Assembly: GCF_041146795.1 (NCBI RefSeq)
Contig: NC_135187.1
Coordinates: 3,793,556 to 3,857,555, forward strand
Direction of reading: 5' to 3'
DNA: 64,000 nt
DNA from: Maylandia zebra
Taxonomy: Eukaryota; Chordata; Actinopteri; Cichliformes; Cichlidae
The notes beneath the pieces were generated by a model. The model saw nothing but the letters and a program-made list of their open reading frames with translations. It did no database searches and was not told the origin of the DNA. The stretch's first letter is position 1. The number at the start of each line of letters is the position of its first letter. The translations under genes and the position numbers were made by a program. Of this stretch, positions 56,072 through 64,000 are shown one piece after another.

Positions 56072-57053
56072 GTGAGTTTCAGCATTTCTGGTGCTTCTTT
56101 GTGACAGTTTAAAGTTAAGGAATGCTGCTGGGGAACAGTTGGAGCTGCTTTGAGTCAGCTGTGGGGACTCATCATCTTTCTTTGTCACCGTTTGAAGAAG
56201 AAAAGTGGAGTTCTGCTTTTTATTATTTGGAAGAACAGGAAGTGAACTTTTGCAGTGCTGTGCTACCAAAGCAAAAAGTGATCAGCAACTTTGGGGAATT
56301 TCTGTATTTTCTGACACATGATTTGATCAAATTCAGGATATTTGACCAATGCAACTTGAGTTAAGTCATCAATTTCTTTCAAACAACAGAATAACTTGTC
56401 ACTGCATCCTTAAACCCTCTGAAGGTGATCTTTGGATTGTAGCAACTCTGCCAAAGAGGATTGGAGCTTGAGGTGGAGCAGCAGTAAGCTGCAGCCTGGT
56501 CGGTCACAAAGAGCTAAACCTCATCCAGCTCACTTTGTTTGTGGAAATCTTTGGTGGTAGCAGGTGGTCTGCTAATCAGATGGCTCAGTCCATGAGTGTA
56601 ATGAGTCAACTCATGACTCCTCCAGTCTGCACATTAAAGTGTGCGTGCAAGAATAACACACTGACAGGAGGTTGTGGTGTTAAGTTGTCCTTATAGTGGT
56701 GGAGAGTGGTGTAATAAGGTTTCAGATTTTCACTGGCTTTAAGCTCTGGAAAATGGCCGCATGTGTTTCATTCACATGTTGAACAATAAGTGCACCTCAA
56801 ATGAATAAACAGGACAGTAGAGGAGGAGCAGTTTTTGGTCTTGACTCTAACAGAAGCTCCATTTCTTCTATTGTCCACGCCGCAGTCCCTCCCTCTCACT
56901 CTGATCTCAGGGTAAAGAGCAGTCAGCAATCAGATGACAGGAGATTTGACCGCTAAAGCTTCTCTTAAGCTCTCCTGCAGGGATTTAAAGTCCTGTAGAA
57001 ACCCATCCCAAACTCCCCTCACCTCTGCCCCCACCATATCCTCGACCTTCCAT

Positions 57054-57086
57054 AGTCTATGTGCAGCTGCTACCTGCACATAGACT
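57054..57086. repeat. Perfect 13-bp inverted repeat with 7-base loop
   Basis: AGTCTATGTGCAG (57054-57066), loop CTGCTAC, CTGCACATAGACT (57074-57086). Pairing does not extend well outward, so a microRNA precursor is unlikely. In the putative first intron of gnb3. Confidence 0.7.
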
Positions 57087-58251
57087 GATGCAACCGATCA
57101 CTTGTACTAATCAGTTGACGTTTATTCTTAATCATGTCTCCGTCTTCTGTAAAAGCTCCTGCATGTTCCTGTGTGACTACTGTGCAAGCTCTACTTATGG
57201 TTTGTGACTAACAAGTCAGGCAAGGTTAAAACTGTAGCACAACTCTGGAAGTTTTAATATTCCTCACTGGAATCTCTGTGTTTTGCATTAGCAGTCATTT
57301 TTACCTCACTCATGGGGGTTCAGGCTTTTAGCTCGATAGTTTGATGATGTGCAGAAACGTGCACACAGTTAATCGGTGTTCAGTTAGTCAGTCATCAGCA
57401 TCCTGTTACAGAGTATTAGCCGAACACTTATTGTAAACACTAAGTTTCAAAGTAAAAGAACAAACCAAGAAAAACGATGACACTGATTGGAAATAACAGC
57501 TTTTCTTTTATTGTTGTTTGTTTTTTCAGCTTCTGACCGTTAACTTTTAGCTGTTTGACCTTGATGTTGGTGATGTAACATGATGTAACCTGAGGGTTTA
57601 AAGTTTTACACTGGAAGGGTGTTGGTGAGGTCAAAATGGACACTGAAGTTAAGGCAACCATAAATTCCTTACAAGGAAGATTCAACACTGATCCAACTCT
57701 TTAAAACCATAAAGAATAAAAGGAGTCAGTAAAAACTAAAGACGTGTATTTTATCCTCTAAATCACGCAAAAATAAATGTACTAAGTGCCCTTTAGACCT
57801 TTAGAGTAATGTAATTGCTTCCTTCTTTCCTAAGTCCTACACATCTATCCTTCATTCCTCTTGTCCTCTTTTACCCATTGTTGATTCTGTGCCGTCTTCT
57901 TTAATACTTCTAAACGGTTCCCTTCCTCTCTTTGTTCAGGGACAGCTGACACCTGAGTGTCTAATTGTTTCTGTAGACTTGGTGGTGCAACAAGAATCGA
58001 AGCGTTCCAGTTCAGGAATCAGGGTCACTGAGTGGTACCTACTTTATTTCACAGCAGGGTCAAACGTGAGGATACGTTTGGCTGGGAGTCATTCCACTAA
58101 CAGCATTAACATCTTTCACAATGAGCTGCAACAAACATCCAAACATTGCTGTCTGTGCAAATATGTCTAGTCCACACGTGGACTTCAGAATATTTTCCAA
58201 GTAAATAATTATATTTTTTTTGTGTTTTTCCCCATTTCCTATTCCTCTCAG

Positions 58252-61200
58252 TGTCGCTTGGTTTTTCATCAGTAACATCAACAAACAACTCTCGCCATGG
58301 CAGCTGAGAAGGCTGAAATGGATGCACTGAAAAAGGAGTGTGATGGCCTCCGTGCACAGATTGAGGTGAGCGTTTCTTGTGGGAGGAAGTTCCAGGTGTT
58401 TTTATCTTCAACACCATAAAAACAATCCTGATTTCACCCCCGTGACACCATATTTTTCATATTATCTAGCGTGTATATTAATGTTATTGTATTTATTTAA
58501 CACTAACCTCAAGTAATCAGTCTTTCTCCATCCGTCACGTGACAGATATGCATGTAATCTTTTAAGATAAGATAAGATAAGATAAGATAACTCTTTATTG
58601 TCATTGCACAGTCATACATAGTACAGTAGTACAATGAAATTGGAAAAACTGTCCTACGTCGGCACTACATATAACACAACACGACACGATATGACACATC
58701 ACAACGTAACAAACAACACAACACAGTATATTAACTTAGTATAAAAAAGAAGAATAAGTGTATGTGTATTGCACACTGTTATTATTGCACATTAATTATT
58801 ATTGCACCTTGTTATAAATATAAATATTATTGTTATCGTTTTAAACATTGTAAACTCCCCCTAAAAAGTCCAGGGAGGTATCCAGTCAGGTCAGCTATTT
58901 ACATTGATCAGGGCTATTGCCCTGTTGTAAAAGCTGTCCTTGAGTCTATTTGTTCGGGACCTCAGCAGCCTGAACCTCCTGCCAGACGGCAGCAGCTTAA
59001 ACACCCGGTGTCCTGGGTGTGTGCAGTCCCGTAGGATGCTGCGTGCCCTCTTGAGACAGCGAGTGCTGTACAGGTCCTTCAGGGAGGGAAGAGGATGTCC
59101 AATGATTTTTTGGGCCATGTTGATGACCCTCTGGAGTGCCTTTCTGTGTGCTGTGGTGCAGCTGGAGAACCACACACCGATGCAATATGTCAGCACACTT
59201 TCAATGGAGCAGCGGTAGAAGACGGTCAGCAGCTCCTTCTTCAGGTCCATTTTTCTGAGGATTCTCAGAAAGTGGAGACGCTGTTGGGCCTTCTTTAAGA
59301 CCGCAGAGGTGTTAGAGCTCCATTGGAGGTCCATTGGAGGTCTTTTGATATTCAATTCAATTCAGTTTTATTTATATAGCGCCAAATCACAACAGCAGTC
59401 GCCTCGAGGCGCTTTATATTGTACAGTAGATACAGAGAAAAACCCAACAACCATTTGACCCCCTATGAGCAGCACTTTGGCAACAGTGGGAAGGAAAAAC
59501 TTCCTTTTAACAGGAAGAAACTCAGCTCAGGGAGGGGCGGGGCCATCTGCTACGACTGATTGGGATGAGAGAAGGAAGACAGGATAAAGACATGCTGTGG
59601 AAGAGAGACAGAGGTTAATAACAGATATGATTCAATGCAGAGAGGTCTGTTAACACATAGACACATGTGTATATACATACTTATCTGTCTGTCTGAGTCA
59701 CTGTAAGTTCAAAACAACAGGAAAATGTTCAGGATGGCCTTAATAATCATATTTATTTAAACATGTTTCACTAGACAGGTAAAAACTAATAATTATAGAG
59801 GATGGACCCATGGTGCTTATATTACCCTTGTGAAGAGGTTTCTTTTGATTGCAGATCTTACTTACTCTTAGTTTTTCCTTTATAATTTGTGGAGGTTAAT
59901 TCGCCTTAGTGGAGGACTTAGTGGACCTCCTTCCTTTTTCCTAATGCTAGAATTGCTGTGATGCCATCACAGAGGAAAGGAGTGAGGAAAAACACCGACT
60001 ACACAGTTTTTCTTTTTCCAAACCTGTAATTCTCTGTGTGACCAATAGGCGGCCCGCAAAGCTGTGAATGACGGCAGCATGTCTGCAGCAGCATCAGGGG
60101 TGGACTCAGTGGGTCGGGTCCAGCTGAAGCTCAGGAAGACACTCAAGGGTCACCTGGCTAAAATCTATGCCATGCACTGGTCAGCTGACTCCAGGTGAGG
60201 ATGAAAGGGTGGCACGTTTGTGTAAGAAAAGAGCAGCTCTGTAATCAAATTCAACAATAGGTTGTATATGAATACTCGTTTCATCCCTTTACTTTTTAAA
60301 AACCTCTATTTAATGCTTAAAAAACGTAATATGTAAATATAACATCGCCTGTTTGACAGTTTGAAGAAAACACTTGTAATATTAAAGAAATACTGAAATT
60401 ACCTGATTTATTTGTATGTGCTGTAATGAAAATGAATGTGTGTCTTGAAGATTATAAACTGCTGATTTTTATCCATATTAATGTGTGTGTGTTTTTAATA
60501 TGTTTGTGACTTTGACATCAGAATTTGCAGGATGCAAACATTAGTTGTGATAACAGCCAAACTATTTCGCATGTGAACAAACTTTAGATGCAGAAACGAG
60601 ATAAACTCCAGCATACAGTCAATCCATGTGAATTTAAAAGGCACAATAGTTACTGCTACACGACATCTCTTTTCTAACAGCCACAGAAATATTCATCATT
60701 AGTGAGACATTATCTCACTGAGATGTTTTTTAAATCTTTAATTTAATGAAGATTGAAGTGCTCTTCAAACACAGTGACACTTCCTTTCTCTCACAGGCAG
60801 ATGGTCAGTGCATCACAGGATGGAAAGCTGCTCATCTGGGACTGTTTCACAGGGAACAAGGTAGGACTGCATGGGATATGTCATAATTAATCTGAATGTG
60901 CAGGCATGTTATTTGTGGAGTGCAATATATAATAGACCAAGTAAAACGAACCACACACAACCTGCAAAATAAGACAAAAACTGCATATTTACTCAATGAA
61001 ACAATCAGTCATCAACTGCTAATTTCATTTAGTAAGTTAGTACTTTTTAGTTCATGTTCTTTTAGATATATCAACAATGACTAACACAAATGGATAATAA
61101 CAGAAACTGAGAACAAGTGTTAAAAACAAAAGAAGAGAAGAACAAGGAGAAAATGTTCAATCTGAGCTTGGAGCTCAGTATTTATTTAGTACATCCCAAC

Positions 61201-63493
61201 ATAATTAGATTACCCAGTGAGCAGATTTCAGCAGTGAGCTAATTAGCCAATGGATGAGCAAGCTTCACAGTTTAAATTCATTTCTGAGCACCCTTCAAAG
61301 CACCCCTGTTTGAGGGTCAGTGCTTTACAGGAGTCCAGAAACAACTGGTCTGTTGTGATGAATCTTCACAAACATTTGTGAAAATCTCTTCATTTACATT
61401 TAGCATTTTGTGTGTTTTGACTCTACTTTGACTGTTCATCTGCTTTCCTGCGGTGACTCAGTGAACCTATTTCTAAAGCAGTAAACAAAGATTAATAGTG
61501 TCACGATAAGCTTGTTGTTGCTGTTGCAGTGGTTCCTGCAGGCCTTTAGACCTGAGTGGAAGCACAGACAGCCAACAGGAACATCGTCTCCCCAGCCTTC
61601 AAACGCTGTCCATGCTTGTTAAACCGCAGAGCTGCAACCTCCTGCTTGTTTAAACTGAATTCCCTCTTCCCAGTTGGTTGCTGTTCCACTGAAGTCTGCT
61701 TGGGTGATGAGTGTCGCCTTCGCCCCTTCTGGTAACCTGGTGGCCAGCGGTGGTCTGGACAACATCTGCACAGTTTACAACATCAAGGCGGCCAGCCCCA
61801 AAACCCTCAGAGAGCTGGACGCACACACAGGTGAGGAGGGAGCTTCCTTTAAATGCCTTCAACTTACTTCACAGCATCAAAACCAATGAATGCATGCACA
61901 GCCAACCTGAGACGCTCGCAAAACTCTCTCTCGCCCAGGTTACCTGTCTTGCTGCCGTTTCCTTAGCGATAGTGAGATCTTGACAGCCTCCGGTGACACC
62001 ACCTGGTGAGTTTAAAGTTTGTGTTTCTTAGTGTTTGATGTCAGTCATTTCTATCAACCCACCTAAAGTAGTGAACAAGGGAAAAAGAGCAGCTTTTAAA
62101 TCAGTATCAAGGCTGTGCATTCTCCCATTAGCCTGAAGGTATTAAAAAAAACCATGACACTTGTTCACCAATCATGTGCTCTATGGTGTCTTCATATTAC
62201 CACATACTATAGGCAATATTTCTAAAATGTAAAGGGGAAGTGCCTTAAACCTGCACTCTTTCTAATGACCAGTGGGGGGCGGAGCCAGTCGCTGCAAATT
62301 GCTGGCCCTCACGTAGCCTGGTTTTGTCCTGTTTTTCCTTCCCACTGTTGCCAAGTGTTTGTACATAGGGTGTCGTCTAATTGTTGGGGCTTTCTCTGCA
62401 TTATTGTAGGGTCTTTGCCTTACGCTACAAAGCACCTCGAGGTGACTGTTGTGATTTGGTGCTATATAAATTAAATTAAGTTAAATTAAATTTCATATTT
62501 TATAAAAGTCTATAAGAAAACGACTGTAGTTGTCACTTCATTATGATCCCATGAAACTCTCGCAGTGTGTTTATTGACTAGAACATGTTGTATGGTTCAG
62601 AGAAAAATGGACATGTGCACACGGTGTCCTACAGGGCTCGGCCACCGTAGCTACCTGTGTGCATGCCGTGTATTTTATCAGGCAGATGTCTCTAAACAGT
62701 TAAGATGGAGATAACATTAATCTCAGATCATTGCTTGAAAATATGAATTAACAAATAAATTAATGTTATTTGTTCATTCATATTAACAAAGATACAAACG
62801 AACTTAGAGCTGTCATCAAGAAATTAGATTTGAGGTAAGCTAAAAAGACCTGAGACAGTTAATCAGAACGCCGTCTGGTCTAAAAACCTCTGATTTGTGT
62901 CTCTGTCTTCTTCCTCTCATCTTCAGCTGTCTGTGGGACCTGGAGACCGGCAAGCTGAAGGTCAACTTCACCAACCACATTGGGGACTGCATGTCGCTGG
63001 CTCTCTCCCCCGACATGAACACCTTCATCTCTGGAGCCTGTGACTCTCTGGCCAAGCTGTGGGATCTGAGGGAAGGCGCCTGCAAGCAGACTTTCTCCGG
63101 ACACACCAGCGACATTAACGCCATTGCTGTGAGGATATCCCAGAAACTCACGACACACACACACAAATCACACTATTTCTAGTCTATAGGGGGACAGTTG
63201 TGGTCTGAAGGCTGCCTTAGCAAAACTATTTCCTCTTGGTTTAAAACTCAAATGCTTCTTCTCGTCCCACTTGTAGTTCTTCCAAAGTGGTAATGCCATC
63301 ATCACAGGCTCCGATGACTGCCAATGCAAGATGTACGACCTGCGCGCCGACCAGGAGGTGATTAGCTACCAGGACGCCAGCCTGAACGCCGGGGTCACAT
63401 CTCTGGCTCTCTCCAGCTCAGGCCGCCTTATCTTTGCAGGTTACGATGACTTCAACTGCCACATCTGGGACTCACTGAAGGGAGAGAAAGTCG
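58252..63493 (+). CDS. gnb3: G-protein beta subunit, gnb3-like (partial at right edge)
   Basis: Coding starts at 58297 (gccATGg). Seven coding exons: 58297-58365, 60049-60194, 60797-60860, 61674-61830, 61939-62005, 62927-63128, 63277-63493. It starts with an N-terminal helix ([17 protein letters not shown]) that pairs with G-gamma, then WD repeats: [67 protein letters not shown]. Exon lengths 64, 67, 202 and 217 match the family. The usual 39- and 107-nt exons are one 146-nt exon. The residues WDS-K-E-VG fit GNB3 better than GNB1. The last exon lies outside the window. Family role: beta subunit of heterotrimeric G proteins, GNB3 in cone phototransduction. The a or b paralogue cannot be told. 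Confidence 0.88.
58562..59345 (-). mobile_element. LINE 3' end (Rex1/L2-like), antisense in gnb3 intron
   Basis: The - strand encodes 150 residues of the reverse transcriptase C-terminus ([53 protein letters not shown]). 3' tail of GATAA repeats at 58562-58590. 5'-truncated and open over the visible part, so fairly young. Confidence 0.8.
59346..59640 (-). repeat. Fish dispersed repeat ('tttatatagcgccaaatcac')
   Basis: Begins with ttcaattcaattcag and tttatttatatagcgccaaa, a familiar fish retroposon tail. A shorter copy in the opposite orientation lies at 62263-62490. Confidence 0.65.
62263..62490 (+). repeat. Second copy of the same dispersed repeat
   Basis: Contains cttcccactgttgcca and gatttggtgctatataaatt, the reverse complement of the motifs at 59346-59500. 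In the gnb3 intron before exon 6. Confidence 0.65.
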
Positions 63494-64000
63494 GTGAGCA
63501 CAGTTTATTCAAAATTACTTAAATTTAAATATGTATATCTTGTGGATGGATGGATATCTTAATTTATAGACTTTTAAAAGGGAGCATAGGGAGTGACGTT
63601 TTCATTAACGTTGGTGCTCTTCCACATGTCACCTGTAGATGGTGCTGATGCACTATTTTTATGATCTCTTTGCTTCCAACGGAACAGTTCATTAATTTTT
63701 TTTCAAAAATGAATATTTTATTTCTTAAAAAAGAAAATACATTTATTTCCTTTGCTGTTTCCAATTCGTCTCCTAAATTTTTTCATTTACTCTCTTTCCT
63801 TGCCGTCATTTTTTTTCCTTCCCTTGCTTCCTCTCTTCCCGATGCTGTTTTCCCCTCTTTTTTCTTTTCCTTTCCTTTAATTAATCATTTCCACCATTTT
63901 CCCTTTGCTCTTTCTCCTTGTTCCCTTTCTTCTCTGCCATTCTTTTTCTATTTTTCTATTTTTGGTGTTGTTCTGACATGTTGTTCCATTTTGCTGTTTG
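63494..64000 (+). other. gnb3 intron 7, continues out of the window
   Basis: Pyrimidine-rich with no coding sequence. The last coding exon (WD7) is not in the window. Confidence 0.7.

Noticed and set aside
57054-57086. microRNA precursor
   Set aside because: Stem is only 13 bp with a 7-base loop, and pairing does not continue, so it is too short for Dicer or Drosha processing.
1-64000. CRISPR array or bacterial operon
   Set aside because: No regularly spaced repeats. All genes are spliced vertebrate genes.

Overview
The window looks like nuclear DNA from a teleost fish, probably a spiny-rayed one. The basis is spliced vertebrate genes with GT-AG introns, fish-type immunoglobulin light-chain segments in repeated V and J-C clusters, (CA)n tracts, and many fish-style transposons (L2/Rex-like LINEs, hAT, Harbinger, Tc1, solo LTRs). 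Species cannot be fixed from the sequence alone.

Region 1 (about 1-32.4 kb) is part of an immunoglobulin light-chain locus of the kappa-like fish type. Five V segments lie on the + strand (2307, 4766, 11568, 27763, 31155). Each has a split leader and a 12-bp-spacer recombination signal (RSS). Three J-C clusters lie on the - strand (9270-10312, 17459-18844, 29381-30512), with 23-bp-spacer RSSs on four J segments. Because V and J point in opposite directions, every V-J join here must occur by inversion. C1 appears frameshifted relative to its J; C2 and C3 look intact. The first 130 bases resemble the 3' flank of V2, so the locus probably continues to the left. Relics of further V and J-C units are visible (13.96 kb, 16.92 kb, 17.2 kb, 31.66 kb, 32.37 kb). 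Transposons fill the space between clusters, often nested.

Region 2 (33.0-35.5 kb) holds a truncated GC-rich retroposon followed directly by an intronless, frameshifted TRIM-like sequence (pyrin domain, two B-boxes, coiled coil, PRY-SPRY). It is best read as a processed pseudogene.

Region 3 (40.7-52.0 kb) is a six-exon gene for a type II membrane C-type lectin receptor: short cytoplasmic tail with a YxxL motif, transmembrane helix, coiled-coil neck, and a CTLD with an EPN motif. Its introns carry Tc1-like and LINE relics.

Region 4 (about 55.9 kb to the right edge) is a G-protein beta subunit gene, best matched to gnb3. Seven coding exons are visible and the last lies outside the window. Exon sizes are those expected of the family except that two usual exons (39 and 107 nt) are fused into one of 146 nt.

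Regions 1 to 3 are immune-related. Region 4 is an ordinary signalling gene that probably marks the edge of the immune block. All homology statements are from reading the sequence and from memory of the families; no database search was run.
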